Assembly (NCBI GenBank): GCA_029254005.1 | Contig: JAQWYJ010000125.1 | Location: forward strand, 1 to 40,095 | Origin: Porticoccaceae bacterium | GTDB lineage: Bacteria > Pseudomonadota > Gammaproteobacteria > Pseudomonadales > Porticoccaceae | Reading direction: 5' to 3' | Length of the DNA stretch: 40,095 nt | Shown: positions 24,648-33,521 of the stretch, piece after piece | Layout: every line of letters begins with the position of its first letter | How positions within the stretch are numbered: the first letter of the stretch is position 1 | Made by a program: the position numbers and the translations under genes | Notes under the pieces: generated by a model | The model's input: the letters and a program-made list of their open reading frames with translations, nothing else | What the model was told of the DNA's origin: nothing | The model's database searches: none

Positions 24648-26162
24648 ATGCCGCAGACGTACGTAAAAAAAATTCTTGATGCTCGAGTTTATGATTTAGC
24701 TTTAGAGACTCCTGTGGATAAAGCACCCATACTGTCTCAGCGTCTGGGTAATCAAGTGTTGTTAAAGCGGGAGGATTTACAGCCAGTTTTTTCTTTTAAA
24801 TTACGTGGTGCTTACAACAAATTACGCCAACTTTCTGCTTCACAATTGGCCGCGGGGGTAATTGCAGCTTCCGCTGGAAATCATGCTCAAGGTCTTGCAT
24901 TGGCCGCCCAAAAGATGGGGGTAAAAGCGACTATTGTTATGCCCAAGACAACGCCGTTAATTAAAGTCGATGCTGTGCGAGGATGGGGTGCGAAGGTGGT
25001 TTTGCATGGTGATAATTACGATACAGCCGCGGCTCATGCAAATGTGTTGATTGCTGAGGAAGGTTTGACGTACATCCACCCTTTTGATGATCCTGACATT
25101 ATTGCGGGTCAAGGTACTGTGGGGATGGAGATTTTACGACAATTACCTGGTGATTTAGATGCGATTTTTGTTGCAGTCGGTGGTGGCGGGCTATGTGCCG
25201 GGGTTGCAGCTTATGTCAAATATGTGCGTCCTGGAGTCAAAATTATTGCGGTTGAGTCTGATGATGCAGCTTGTTTGGATGCCGCAATGAAAGCAGGAGA
25301 GCCTGTTCGATTAAAAGAAGTGGGTATTTTTGCAGATGGTACTGCCGTTGCTCAAATTGGCACAGAGACCTTTCGTATTTTAAAAGATTTGGTGGATGAG
25401 GTTATCACTGTCAGTACCGATGAAATATGTGCCGCTATTAAGGACGTATACAATGATAGCCGCGCAATTTGTGAGCCCTCTGGTGCAATGGGTGTAGCTG
25501 GGCTGAAAAAATATGTAGAGCAGCATGCCGTCGTAGGCCAAACATTATTAGCGGTGCAGTGTGGTGCAAATATTGATTTTGACCGTTTGCGCTATATTTC
25601 AGAGCGTACTGAGATAGGTGAAAAGCGTGAGGCTATTTTAGCAGTTGCCCTGGATGAAAAGCCAGGTAGTTTTAAAACGTTTTGTCAAGCACTGGGGCGT
25701 CGAACCATCTCAGAGTTTAACTACCGATATAGTGATGCTAGTCAGGCACAAATTTTTGTTGGAGTTAAAATAAGTTCAGAAGATGATCGAGATCAGTTAG
25801 TTGCTGAGTTGACCCAAGACGGCTATCAGGTTGCTGACATGACTGATAGTGAAGTTGCTAAATCTCACATTCGGCATATGGTTGGTGGTCGTTCCCCTCA
25901 GGTGGGCGAGGAGCAAGTTTTTCGTTTTGAGTTTCCTGAGCGCCCCGGTGCCCTGTTCGACTTTTTAGTGCAGTTGGGCAATGATCTTAATATCTCTATG
26001 TTCCATTATCGCAATCATGGTTCCGCATTTGGCAAAGTTTTAGTAGGTTTTCAGGCATCGAAAAAAGATGGGCAAGAGGTGAAAGGGTTCTTGGATAAAC
26101 TTGGTTATCGTTTCGAAGATGAGACAGATAACCAAGCCTATCGCTTTTTTTTGGGCAGCTAA
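24648..26162 (+). CDS. ilvA: Threonine deaminase, biosynthetic (two ACT domains)
   Basis: A 504-residue PLP enzyme that converts threonine to 2-oxobutanoate, the first step of isoleucine synthesis. The catalytic domain spans about 1-320, with the PLP lysine in 'FSFKLRGAYNKL', 'ASAGNHAQGLALAA', the glycine-rich 'VAVGGGGLCAGVA' and 'QCGANIDFDRLR'. Two C-terminal ACT-like regulatory domains follow (about 335-415 and 425-504; 'ILAVALDEKPGSFKTF' and 'FRFEFPERPGALFDF'), which mediate isoleucine inhibition and valine activation in the long form. The length matches E. coli IlvA (514). No leader peptide or attenuator is visible upstream. Confidence 0.96.
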   Translation: MPQTYVKKILDARVYDLALETPVDKAPILSQRLGNQVLLKREDLQPVFSFKLRGAYNKLRQLSASQLAAGVIAASAGNHAQGLALAAQKMGVKATIVMPKTTPLIKVDAVRGWGAKVVLHGDNYDTAAAHANVLIAEEGLTYIHPFDDPDIIAGQGTVGMEILRQLPGDLDAIFVAVGGGGLCAGVAAYVKYVRPGVKIIAVESDDAACLDAAMKAGEPVRLKEVGIFADGTAVAQIGTETFRILKDLVDEVITVSTDEICAAIKDVYNDSRAICEPSGAMGVAGLKKYVEQHAVVGQTLLAVQCGANIDFDRLRYISERTEIGEKREAILAVALDEKPGSFKTFCQALGRRTISEFNYRYSDASQAQIFVGVKISSEDDRDQLVAELTQDGYQVADMTDSEVAKSHIRHMVGGRSPQVGEEQVFRFEFPERPGALFDFLVQLGNDLNISMFHYRNHGSAFGKVLVGFQASKKDGQEVKGFLDKLGYRFEDETDNQAYRFFLGS

Positions 26163-26188
26163 GCGCCATTAACGTGTAATTCAGCGGC

Positions 26189-27598
26189 TCACAGAAGGTC
26201 TGAAATCTTACGAATCTGAATTGCCTCAAATCCGGACCCAGCAAGTGCATCAGAGATAACAACTACGGGATCCTCAGCAGAAAAATCATTTCTTTTCAGC
26301 ATTATATGCGCAGCGGCTGCAAGTGTTTTTTCTGGGTCCTCGCTAAACTCAATGTGATAACTAAGTACGTTACGATTGAGCATAAGCTGCCGCATGGTGC
26401 GGTGATTATTGGTAAAAGCACAAATAATCGATTCTTGGGGATGGCAATTGGTCACACGATTAGCCATTCTCCCACGTTGGGTGGGTACAATAATCGCTTT
26501 AGCGGAAATAGATTCAGCCAAATTAACGGCGGCTTTGGCTATTTGTTGCTTATCTTCCTTGATGATCAAGTTGTCGGTAAACAAAAGACCACGACTGCTT
26601 TCAGTTGAACGGGCGATTCGATCGAGAATTTCTACACATTTTACCGGGTACTTTCCTATCGTAGTTTCTCCTGAAAGCATAATGGCGTCCGCTTCTTCGT
26701 AGACAGCATTGGCAACATCAGTTACTTCGGCTCGTGTTGGTATTGGGTTTTCAATCATCGATTCAAGCATATGAGTGGCGACAATTGCACGCTTACCCAT
26801 TTCTGCACAGGTGCGGATAATACGCCGTTGGATACGGGGTAAAACTTCTAAAGGCACTTCGACACCTAGATCCCCTCGGGCAACCATAATACCATCAGCT
26901 ACATCGATAATCTCCACCATATTAGTGATGGCTTCTTGATCTTCAAGTTTGGCTACGATCTTGATTTTGTCAGCGCGCTCGCCAAGTAGTTCTTTTAGTT
27001 GATGGATGTCATCGGCTTCTCGTACGAATGAAAGCGCAATAAAGTCCACTCCTTGGGTCATGCCAAATTCTATATCTCGCCGATCTTTTTCGGTGATTGC
27101 AGGTAAATTGACCCTGATCCCTGGTAGGTTAACATGTCGTTTACTTTTGAGCAGGCCACCATCAATGACCTTAACTTGCATAACACGCGCTTGTTTTTCG
27201 AGCACTTCTAGGTTGATCAGACCATTATCGACAGTGATAGTGTCGCCAACATTTACATCGTTAATAAGATCGTCATAGTTAATTTGTATTGATGACTCTT
27301 CGACATTCTCAGCACCACGAGCAACGATGGAAAGAATATCCCCTTCATTAAGGTGTAAGTCGTTGGCCATGTCCCCGGTGCGAATTTCAGGTCCCTGAGT
27401 ATCAAGTAAAATTGCGATCGGATGATCAAGCTTGATGTTGAGTTGTTTAATAGACTGAATAATTTTTGCATGGGACTCATGGTCTCCATGAGACATATTG
27501 AGTCTTGCGATATTCATTCCTGCGTAGGCAAGCTTCTCGAGCATATCGATGGATTCAGTGGCTGGTCCGATCGTACAAATTATCTTGGTTTTGCGCAT
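26189..27598 (-). CDS. pyk: Pyruvate kinase
   Basis: A 469-residue glycolytic enzyme that makes ATP and pyruvate from phosphoenolpyruvate and ADP. The N-terminal barrel begins 'RKTKIICTIGPATES' and shows 'MNIARLNMSHGDHE', the variant 'LDTQGPEIRTG', the catalytic-site signature 'ITVDNGLI', 'KIKIVAKLED', 'GIMVARGDLGVEVP' and 'TRAEVTDVANAVYEEADAIMLSGET'. The B domain is at about 70-165, and the C-terminal regulatory domain follows residue 340. The DTQGPEIR replaces the more common DTKGPEIR. Its ATG lies inside the end of fau (19-base overlap), so the two are translated from one transcript. Confidence 0.96.
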   Translation of the reverse strand: MRKTKIICTIGPATESIDMLEKLAYAGMNIARLNMSHGDHESHAKIIQSIKQLNIKLDHPIAILLDTQGPEIRTGDMANDLHLNEGDILSIVARGAENVEESSIQINYDDLINDVNVGDTITVDNGLINLEVLEKQARVMQVKVIDGGLLKSKRHVNLPGIRVNLPAITEKDRRDIEFGMTQGVDFIALSFVREADDIHQLKELLGERADKIKIVAKLEDQEAITNMVEIIDVADGIMVARGDLGVEVPLEVLPRIQRRIIRTCAEMGKRAIVATHMLESMIENPIPTRAEVTDVANAVYEEADAIMLSGETTIGKYPVKCVEILDRIARSTESSRGLLFTDNLIIKEDKQQIAKAAVNLAESISAKAIIVPTQRGRMANRVTNCHPQESIICAFTNNHRTMRQLMLNRNVLSYHIEFSEDPEKTLAAAAHIMLKRNDFSAEDPVVVISDALAGSGFEAIQIRKISDLL

Positions 27599-28170
27599 AT
27601 TATTTGTTTCTCTGTTACTATAAGGTTGAGAGTTATATCCCAGCTTTGTCGGTCAATAGAGCTGATTTCTTGACAACTATGGGCCAGGCCAATCAATGTG
27701 GGAACGTCCCTTTTGTTGGTATTCATAAAAGCAAGTGTGCGATCATAATAGCCCCCACCCATGCCAATTCTATTGCCCTCTCGATCAAAGCCTACTAAAG
27801 GCATTAAGATGAGATCTAAATCTTTCGGCGGTTTGGAATTTTTATTTGTTATAACAGGTTCTAAAATATTAAATTTATTCGGTTTTAACTCAGTGTTTTC
27901 ATCATATTCTGCGAAACAAAGACTGTTATTGGTGGCTCTATCAATGACAGGTAGATAACAGATTATATTCAAACTAGAGGCGACCTCTATTATTCCATGG
28001 GGGTCTATTTCACCGTCATTTGCTAGATATAAACCAATATGTTTTGCCTGTAAAAAGTATGTTTGAGAGATCAATTGCTGTGTAAGTGCTTTGGCAGCTT
28101 TTTTTTGATCAGCGGACGCTAGGGAACGTCTGGCAGTGCGCAGCTGCTGTCGAATATCGCCACTGTCCAT
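27580..28170 (-). CDS. fau: 5-formyltetrahydrofolate cyclo-ligase
   Basis: A 196-residue ATP-dependent enzyme that recycles 5-formyl-THF to 5,10-methenyl-THF. The start at 28,170 (MDSGDIRQQLRTARRSL) is chosen because a longer frame would run back into the 6S RNA. Motifs are the N-terminal 'RQQLRTARRSL' basic helix, 'IGLYLANDGEIDPHGI', 'LILMPLVGFDREGNRIGMGGGYYDRTL' (read as the GFD and GMGGGYYDR nucleotide and folate loops), and 'TLIGLAHSCQE'. It sits immediately downstream of 6S RNA, as ygfA does in E. coli, where the two share a transcript. pyk overlaps its end. Confidence 0.94.
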   Translation of the reverse strand: MDSGDIRQQLRTARRSLASADQKKAAKALTQQLISQTYFLQAKHIGLYLANDGEIDPHGIIEVASSLNIICYLPVIDRATNNSLCFAEYDENTELKPNKFNILEPVITNKNSKPPKDLDLILMPLVGFDREGNRIGMGGGYYDRTLAFMNTNKRDVPTLIGLAHSCQEISSIDRQSWDITLNLIVTEKQIICAKPR

Positions 28171-28189
28171 ACAAGTTCTCGGTTTGAAT

Positions 28190-28363
28190 TTAGGTCCCAG
28201 AATGCCGCTGCCAACGTGGCCTTGAACCGAAAAGTTCAAGGTGGCGACTCTCGCAACATATCAGGCTTTCCGACGCACGGAAGTGCACAACAATGTTGGC
28301 AGAAAGAAGCCGGGTAATAATTATCGGCTCAGGGACTTCTTGGCTGGCAAACATTCGAGGATT
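28190..28363 (-). ncRNA. ssrS: 6S RNA
   Basis: Read on the minus strand, the segment has the 6S architecture. The 5' arm TCCTCGAATG pairs with the 3' arm CATTCTGGGA with one mismatch. 'AGTCCCTGAGCCGATAATT' matches the E. coli 6S segment AGTCCCCTGAGCCGATATTT. The apical 'CCTTGAAC...GGTTCAAGG' hairpin is the same as in E. coli (CCTTGAACCAAGGGTTCAAGG), and the segment ends 'GCAGCGGCATTCTGGGACC'. 6S RNA mimics an open promoter and sequesters sigma-70 RNA polymerase in stationary phase. It lies 19 bases upstream of fau, the expected neighbour. Ends are estimated from pairing and the -10 box and may be off by several bases. Confidence 0.93.
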
Positions 28364-28368
28364 ACAAC

Positions 28369-28374
28369 ATTGTA
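28369..28374 (-). promoter_or_regulatory. -10 box of the 6S RNA promoter
   Basis: On the minus strand TACAAT lies about six bases ahead of the deduced 5' end of the 6S RNA, which suits a sigma-70 -10 element. I could not assign a good -35 hexamer in the AT-rich sequence further upstream. Confidence 0.55.
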
Positions 28375-28442
28375 CCAGAGCAAATTTAAAAAATAGTGGT
28401 AGAGTTAGCGAATCTAGGTGGTTTTTGCGACGAAAAGTAATT

Positions 28443-28736
28443 TTAATTGGTTAAATCGGCAAGGGCTGAGTTTAATTTCGTATCCATCGCGCGCATTAAC
28501 CCTGAAGCCTGGTTATTTTGGTCGGCTGCGCTTTCGGTACGAATAAGATCATGAGCTAAATTTAATGCTGCCATTACAGCGATTCGCTCCAGTCCGATAA
28601 TATGTGATCCACGCCGGATCTGCTCCATTTTTTCATTGAGTAATTTTGCTGAATACTCCAAGCCTTCACGTTCTTCTGGGGCACAGTTAACCTGATACTC
28701 TTTATCTAAAATGCGGATTTTCAGTGAAATACTCAT
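28443..28736 (-). CDS. zapA: Cell division protein ZapA
   Basis: A 97-residue FtsZ-ring-associated protein. The N-terminal globular domain has 'SISLKIRILDKEYQVNCAPEEREGLEYSAKLLNEKM', read here in parts as the 'V.ILgkeY.v.C..eE...L..AA.lL..kM' family pattern. The 'GLERIAVMAALNLAHDLI' helix begins the C-terminal coiled coil used for tetramer formation. ZapA cross-links FtsZ filaments at midcell. Its start is one base after the end of the small coiled-coil gene upstream, so the two form an operon. It lies upstream of 6S RNA on the same strand, the usual arrangement in Gammaproteobacteria. Confidence 0.95.
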   Translation of the reverse strand: MSISLKIRILDKEYQVNCAPEEREGLEYSAKLLNEKMEQIRRGSHIIGLERIAVMAALNLAHDLIRTESAADQNNQASGLMRAMDTKLNSALADLTN

Positions 28737-28738
28737 CG

Positions 28739-28942
28739 TTACTGTTCCGCACTCAATGATTGAAGGCGTGTGATCATAGTCTCTACTTTTTGACGTGCCA
28801 ATTCATTTTTTTTCATCAGGCTACTGCGTTCTCCTATAAGATGATTCTCACGATCACGAAGGCTTTGATTTTCGCGCTTTAGTTGTTGGCACAGTTCAAT
28901 TAAGCGGTCCAGTTTTTGTTCAAAATTATCAGCGTCTGACAT
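28739..28942 (-). CDS. ZapB-like small coiled-coil protein (TIGR02449 type)
   Basis: A 67-residue protein that is almost entirely coiled coil: 'FEQKLDRLIELCQQLKREN', then 'QSLRDRENHLIGERSSLMKKNELARQKVETMITRLQSL'. This matches the TIGR02449 group, which is encoded immediately before zapA in many Pseudomonas-like genomes and is often compared with ZapB. Partnership with ZapA at the division ring is inference from gene order. The start at 28,942 is chosen on family length; a longer frame from 29,014 would add a hydrophobic segment that relatives lack. Neither start has a good ribosome binding site. Confidence 0.82.
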   Translation of the reverse strand: MSDADNFEQKLDRLIELCQQLKRENQSLRDRENHLIGERSSLMKKNELARQKVETMITRLQSLSAEQ

Positions 28943-29092
28943 GATTAGCGAGTTACCGAAAAAAAGAATAAGAAATAATATAATAACTATAGGCATTGTG
29001 TGGGTGTTGGTCAATTATAAGATTGCATCAACTAGGATGCAGCGATAAATTAACAGTGGTAGGATGCCAATCAAAATTAGCGAGGTATTAAT

Positions 29093-29638
29093 GTGACATT
29101 TGAGCAACTTGAAGACTTATTCTACGCAACCAATGTAAGTGCAAGTCCGTCGGCGTTTCATGGGTTCCTTTGTGGTCGGTTAAGCTGCGGTGCCGTTCCG
29201 ATTGAAATTTTGGTCGCGGCATCTACTGATTGGCTGGGATTGTCTGAGGAACAGGCTGAAGCAATTCAGGTGGACCTGCAGGTTTTTTATGAGACAGCCT
29301 TGAGCGATTTGGAAGATTATTCTTTTTTATTCAGTCCATTGTTACCAGATGACGAGTTCCCCCTGGGAGAGCGATTAATTGCTGTGGGAGAATGGTGTAG
29401 TAATTATTTGTCTGGTTTGGCCGAAGGTATGGAAGATAGTTTTGATGTTTCTGAAGATGGTAAAGAAGCGCTTAGTGACCTTGGCGCCATAGCTCAAATT
29501 TCGGTAGATTTTGAAACAGATGATGATGGAGAGCGAGACTATACCGAATTAGTTGAGTATGTGCGTCTTGCGGTGCAGGTAGTATTTACCGATGTTAACC
29601 CAGAATTAGATCCAGAAAGAAATCCAACTATTCATTAA
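29093..29638 (+). CDS. ygfB: UPF0149 (YgfB/YecA-type) family protein
   Basis: A 181-residue acidic helical protein of the UPF0149 family. Family phrases are 'SAFHGFLCGRLSCG' near the N-terminus, 'FSPLLPDDEFPLGERLIAVGEWCSNYLSGLAEG' (in the middle), and 'YTELVEYVRLAVQVVF' near the end. The protein is cytoplasmic; in Pseudomonas aeruginosa YgfB affects AmpDh3 expression, but its general role is unclear. The start is a GTG with GAGG seven bases ahead; the overlapping ATG two bases earlier is followed at once by a stop. It leads the conserved ygfB-pepP-ubiH-ubiI run and is divergent from the zapA operon. Confidence 0.93.
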   Translation: MTFEQLEDLFYATNVSASPSAFHGFLCGRLSCGAVPIEILVAASTDWLGLSEEQAEAIQVDLQVFYETALSDLEDYSFLFSPLLPDDEFPLGERLIAVGEWCSNYLSGLAEGMEDSFDVSEDGKEALSDLGAIAQISVDFETDDDGERDYTELVEYVRLAVQVVFTDVNPELDPERNPTIH

Positions 29639-29685
29639 TTATTTACATTCAGATGCTATTTAACAGCGTCTGGGGGAGTTTCAAG

Positions 29686-30996
29686 ATGATCAGCAAAAAA
29701 GAGTATGCGGCAAGACGGGCAGAGTTGATGTCACTTATGCACAGCAACAGTATCGCTGTTATATCGGCTGCGCCAGAAAAAATACGCTCAAGAGATACAC
29801 ATTATTCCTATAAACAAAATGTTAATTTATCTTATCTCTGCGGTTTTCCTGAACCAGAATCGGTATTGGTTTTAATTCCTGGTCGAGAGCAGGGTGAGAT
29901 GGTGTTGTTTTGTCGCGATAAAGATCCGTTGCGCGAGACTTGGGATGGTAATCGTGAGGGCCCTGAGGGCGCTGTAAGAAACTTTGCCGCGGATGATGCT
30001 TTTCCTATTGCCGATATTGACGACATACTACCAAATTTAATTGAAGGAAAAGACCGACTTTATTACGCAATTGGTAAAGATCCAGAATTTGATAAACACT
30101 TAATGGAATGGGTTAATCATGTGCGCAGTCAGCGAGGGAATGGCGCTCTTCCTCCTGGTGAGTTTGTCGATTTGGATTATTTTTTGAATGAAATGCGTCT
30201 GATTAAAACGTCAGAAGAGTTGAAAATAATGCGTAAAGCGGGTCAAATTTCAGCCAGCGCTCATCGCCGAGCGATGAAAATTTGTCGCCCAGGTGTTTTC
30301 GAGTATCAGCTTCAAGGAGAAATCGAGCATGAATTTATGGACTCTGGTTCGGTGGGAGCAGCATACAGCAGCATTGTCGGTGGTGGAAAGAATGGTTGCA
30401 TATTGCACTATATTGAAAATAGAGATGCGCTTAAGGATGGCGATTTAGTGCTAATCGATGCTGGTTGTGAATATGAGAACTATGCTGCTGATATTACACG
30501 AACGTTTCCTGTTAATGGCAAATTTAGCGCAGAGCAAGCAGCAATATACGATATTGTATTAAAAGCGCAGACTGATGCTATTGCTATGATTGGTCCAGGT
30601 ATCGAATATAACAAAACAAATGAAGCAACTATCTTAGCTATCACCCACGGCTTAGTGGAATTGGGTATTCTAGAGGGTGATGTCACCGAGTTAATTGCTC
30701 AAGAAGCGCATCGAGAGTTTTATATGCATGGTGCTGGCCATTGGTTAGGTATGGATGTTCATGATGTAGGAGATTATAAAATTGAAGGTCAGTGGCGAGT
30801 TTATGAACCTGGTATGGTAGTCACGATTGAACCAGGCATTTATATCGCTCCGGGCAATCCTAAGGTAGATAAGAAGTGGCATGGTATTGCGGTTAGGATT
30901 GAGGATGATATTGTGGTAACTAAAACTGGAAATGAAAATATTACAGAAGCAGTGCCTAAAAATAGAGAGGAAATTGAAGCGTTGATGGCAGAATAA
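29686..30996 (+). CDS. pepP: Xaa-Pro aminopeptidase
   Basis: A 436-residue metalloaminopeptidase releasing N-terminal residues next to proline. The start at 29,686 has GGGGGAG seven bases ahead; a frame start 33 bases earlier lacks this. The N-terminal domain has 'RDTHYSYKQNVNLSYLCGFPEPE'. The C-terminal 'pita-bread' domain holds the Mn ligands: Asp in 'LIDAGCEYENYAADITRTFP' (two), His in 'GAGHWLGMDVHDVG', Glu in 'VVTIEPGIYI' and Glu in 'AVRIEDDIVV'. All five expected ligands are visible. It follows ygfB by 47 bases and precedes ubiH by 10. Confidence 0.96.
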   Translation: MISKKEYAARRAELMSLMHSNSIAVISAAPEKIRSRDTHYSYKQNVNLSYLCGFPEPESVLVLIPGREQGEMVLFCRDKDPLRETWDGNREGPEGAVRNFAADDAFPIADIDDILPNLIEGKDRLYYAIGKDPEFDKHLMEWVNHVRSQRGNGALPPGEFVDLDYFLNEMRLIKTSEELKIMRKAGQISASAHRRAMKICRPGVFEYQLQGEIEHEFMDSGSVGAAYSSIVGGGKNGCILHYIENRDALKDGDLVLIDAGCEYENYAADITRTFPVNGKFSAEQAAIYDIVLKAQTDAIAMIGPGIEYNKTNEATILAITHGLVELGILEGDVTELIAQEAHREFYMHGAGHWLGMDVHDVGDYKIEGQWRVYEPGMVVTIEPGIYIAPGNPKVDKKWHGIAVRIEDDIVVTKTGNENITEAVPKNREEIEALMAE

Positions 30997-31006
30997 ACAC
31001 AGTCCA

Positions 31007-32290
31007 ATGGCTACCCACTCTGGTATTCAAGAACAGTCAACTTATCCCCGATTCGATATTGTTATTGTGGGAGGTGGTATGGTGGGCATTAGTTTGTCAC
31101 TGCTGCTTGCCAAACAAAAACATTGGAATATTTTACTGATTGAGTCTGGGCCTTTGGATGGTTTAGCGCCCTGTGCGAGTAATCTAAGTCTCAGCTTTGA
31201 TGAGCGTTCAACGGCACTGTCATGGACCAGTCGCAATATCTATAAAACCATGGGGCTGTGGGATAAACTGCAGCCGTATTGCAGTCAGATTCGACAAATC
31301 CATGTTAGTGATAGAGGTCATGGAGGCCTAACGCGTATTTGTGCTGAGGAAACTGGCGTTGATGGACTAGGTTATGTGATTGAAAATCGATTACTGGGAT
31401 CTATATTAACTAAGAAGCTAGGAAAAGAAGCCATCTCTCTGTATGGAAATACCAAGATCGCCGAGGTTCAACCATTGCGCTCAGGGGTAGAGCTTCAGCT
31501 TAGTTCAAATAACCCCGATGCGGATAAAATACCCAGTGTTATTCATACCGAACTCTTAGTTATTGCCGATGGGGCTAACTCGAAAACTGCAGCAAAATTG
31601 GGAATTTATAGTCAGCAGACCTCGTATCATCAAACGGCGATTATTGCCAATGTTCAGCTTGGACAGAGGCACCAAGGTATTGCCTATGAACGTTTTACTG
31701 ATCAAGGCCCAATGGCATTATTACCGTTGACTGATTTTCAAGATCAATATCGAAGTTCACTGGTTTGGGTGCAGCCAGAGGCCTCAGCTACGTCTTTAGT
31801 TGAAGGCTCAGAACAAGACTTTCTTGATCAACTGCAAAAGCGCTTTGGCTTTCGTCTAGGTCGGTTTAAGCAGGTTGGTAGTCGTATGTCATACCCACTG
31901 AACTTGACACTGGCCAAGGAACAGATTCGCCGCAATGTGGTTTTGATGGGTAATGCAGCACATAGTTTACACCCAGTTGCTGGGCAGGGATTTAATCTAT
32001 CTATGCGAGATGCCGCCGCTTTAACCGCAGTTCTTAGTGCGGCTCATCAGCGGCAGCGTAGTATAGGGTCAGTTGAAGTATTGGATAGTTATTATCAGCA
32101 ACAACTCTCTGATCAGCGCAATACTGTGATGTTGAGTGATAATTTGAGTAAATTTTTTAGCGCATCCTCCATGGTTACCACCGTAGGTAGGAATTTAGGC
32201 TTATTGGCCTTAGATGGTGCGCCACAATTACGCCAAGGTTTTGCGCAGTTTGGCATGGGTATGGCAGGTGCGGAGGTTAGGCATGGGTAG
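31007..32290 (+). CDS. ubiH: 2-octaprenyl-6-methoxyphenol hydroxylase (UbiH)
   Basis: A 427-residue FAD-dependent monooxygenase of aerobic ubiquinone synthesis. The Rossmann motif is 'FDIVIVGGGMVGISLSLLLA'. UbiH-type features are 'SFDERSTALSW', 'IHVSDRGHGGLTRI', 'LGYVIENRLLG', the 'IADGAN' (DG) motif, and 'VVLMGNAAHSLHPVAGQGFNLSMRDAAAL', whose GD-type segment here reads GNAAH. GNAAH replaces the usual GDAAH or GNAAH found in UbiH relatives, so it is not a defect. It follows pepP by 10 bases and its 3' end overlaps the next gene by eight bases. The ribosome binding site is weak, suggesting translational coupling. Confidence 0.93.
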   Translation: MATHSGIQEQSTYPRFDIVIVGGGMVGISLSLLLAKQKHWNILLIESGPLDGLAPCASNLSLSFDERSTALSWTSRNIYKTMGLWDKLQPYCSQIRQIHVSDRGHGGLTRICAEETGVDGLGYVIENRLLGSILTKKLGKEAISLYGNTKIAEVQPLRSGVELQLSSNNPDADKIPSVIHTELLVIADGANSKTAAKLGIYSQQTSYHQTAIIANVQLGQRHQGIAYERFTDQGPMALLPLTDFQDQYRSSLVWVQPEASATSLVEGSEQDFLDQLQKRFGFRLGRFKQVGSRMSYPLNLTLAKEQIRRNVVLMGNAAHSLHPVAGQGFNLSMRDAAALTAVLSAAHQRQRSIGSVEVLDSYYQQQLSDQRNTVMLSDNLSKFFSASSMVTTVGRNLGLLALDGAPQLRQGFAQFGMGMAGAEVRHG

Positions 32291-33503
32291 TTTAGCCGGC
32301 CCGCAATATGACATTATCATTGTTGGCGCAGGTATGGTGGGCGCAGCAGCGGCCTGTTTATTGTCCAAAGAAAATCAATCAGCAAGATCGGCTCCACTAA
32401 AAATTGCTTTGATAGAAACGAAGGTTGCGAAACCGTTTAATCCAGAGCAGTTTGACCCACGTGTCGCAGCTATTACAGAGCGTTCAAGACGTATTTTGGC
32501 TGATTGTAATAGCTGGACCGCAATTGCAGAATTAAGAGTCAGTGCTTATCAAGCTATGGAAGTTTGGGATGCTGAAAGTACCGGTAGAGTTAGCTTTGAC
32601 TGTGCTGATATTCATCAACCCAATCTTGGGCACATTGTTGAAAGCGCTGTCATTGTTCATGTACTTTTACAGCAAATACGTTTGCTTGATAACGTGGATT
32701 TAATTTGTCCTGCTGAGGTTGATCAATACTACCAAGATGACAGTATGATATCCGTTCAGCTAGCTGATGGGCGACATCTTAGTTGCTCGTTATTAATTGG
32801 TGCTGATGGTGGTCATTCTAAAGTACGCGAGCATTTTGGTTTTGAGTGTAAGCAGTGGAGTTATGATCATCAGGCTATTGTAACTACAGTAACCACCGAA
32901 AAGCCTAACTTGCGAACGGCGTGGCAGCGTTTTATGCCAACTGGTCCGTTGGCATTATTACCTTTGGATTTACAGGGAGATCTACACAAAAGTTCTCTTG
33001 TTTGGTCTCAAAATGTAACAGATGCAAAGCGGTTAATGGCTTTGAATGACCAACAGTTTTGTGCTGAATTATCTCAAGCTAGCGAGCAGTCCTTGGGTGA
33101 AGTGTTGGTTATTGATCGACGCTTTAGTTTTCCGTTAATGCAAAGTCACGCAACTAACTATGTAAAGCCAAGGGTGGCTTTAGTAGGGGATGCTGCCCAT
33201 ACTATACATCCATTGGCAGGGCAGGGCGTAAATCTTGGCTTCGCAGATATTCAGGTGCTCAGTGAAGAAATTTTTAGGGCGATAGACCGTAATTTAGACA
33301 TAGGAGACGAAAGAATTCTTAAACGTTACCAGCGGCGGCGACAACCAGAAAATCTCGCTGCGATGGGAATAATGGAGGGTTTTAAGCGTTTATTTGCGGC
33401 AGATCAATTACCGATAAGACTGTTACGCAGCATCGGTATGACTAAATTTAATAAGTTGATACCTCTCAAAAACCAAGTCATCAAACGTGCTATGGGATTA
33501 TAA
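32283..33503 (+). CDS. ubiI: UbiI/UbiF-type ubiquinone hydroxylase
   Basis: A 406-residue FAD monooxygenase paralogous to UbiH. The start at 32,283 has GAGG five to six bases ahead and an eight-base overlap with ubiH; a longer frame would overlap it by 76 bases. The Rossmann motif is 'YDIIIVGAGMVGAAAACLL'. Type features are 'FDPRVAAITERSRRIL', 'YQAMEVWDAESTGRVSFDCADI', 'LGHIVES', 'LIGADGGHSKVRE' and 'RVALVGDAAHTIHPLAGQGVNLGFADIQVL'. The 'MEVWDAE' and 'LGHIVE' phrases fit UbiI (VisC) rather than UbiH, but UbiF cannot be excluded. Both genes together supply two ring hydroxylations of ubiquinone. Confidence 0.9.
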   Translation: MGSLAGPQYDIIIVGAGMVGAAAACLLSKENQSARSAPLKIALIETKVAKPFNPEQFDPRVAAITERSRRILADCNSWTAIAELRVSAYQAMEVWDAESTGRVSFDCADIHQPNLGHIVESAVIVHVLLQQIRLLDNVDLICPAEVDQYYQDDSMISVQLADGRHLSCSLLIGADGGHSKVREHFGFECKQWSYDHQAIVTTVTTEKPNLRTAWQRFMPTGPLALLPLDLQGDLHKSSLVWSQNVTDAKRLMALNDQQFCAELSQASEQSLGEVLVIDRRFSFPLMQSHATNYVKPRVALVGDAAHTIHPLAGQGVNLGFADIQVLSEEIFRAIDRNLDIGDERILKRYQRRRQPENLAAMGIMEGFKRLFAADQLPIRLLRSIGMTKFNKLIPLKNQVIKRAMGL

Positions 33504-33521
33504 GTACGCACTATTAATGCC

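Noticed and set aside
28171-28239. An N-terminal extension of fau
   Set aside because: The added codons lie inside the conserved 3' arm and apical hairpin of the 6S RNA and do not match the enzyme family.
28943-29014. A hydrophobic N-terminal extension of the ZapB-like protein
   Set aside because: Family members start directly with the coiled coil, and a membrane segment would not suit a ZapA-linked protein; no ribosome binding site supports it.
31920-31970. GNAAH instead of GDAAH in UbiH as a possible inactivating change
   Set aside because: Asn at this place is common in UbiH enzymes, so it does not indicate loss of function.
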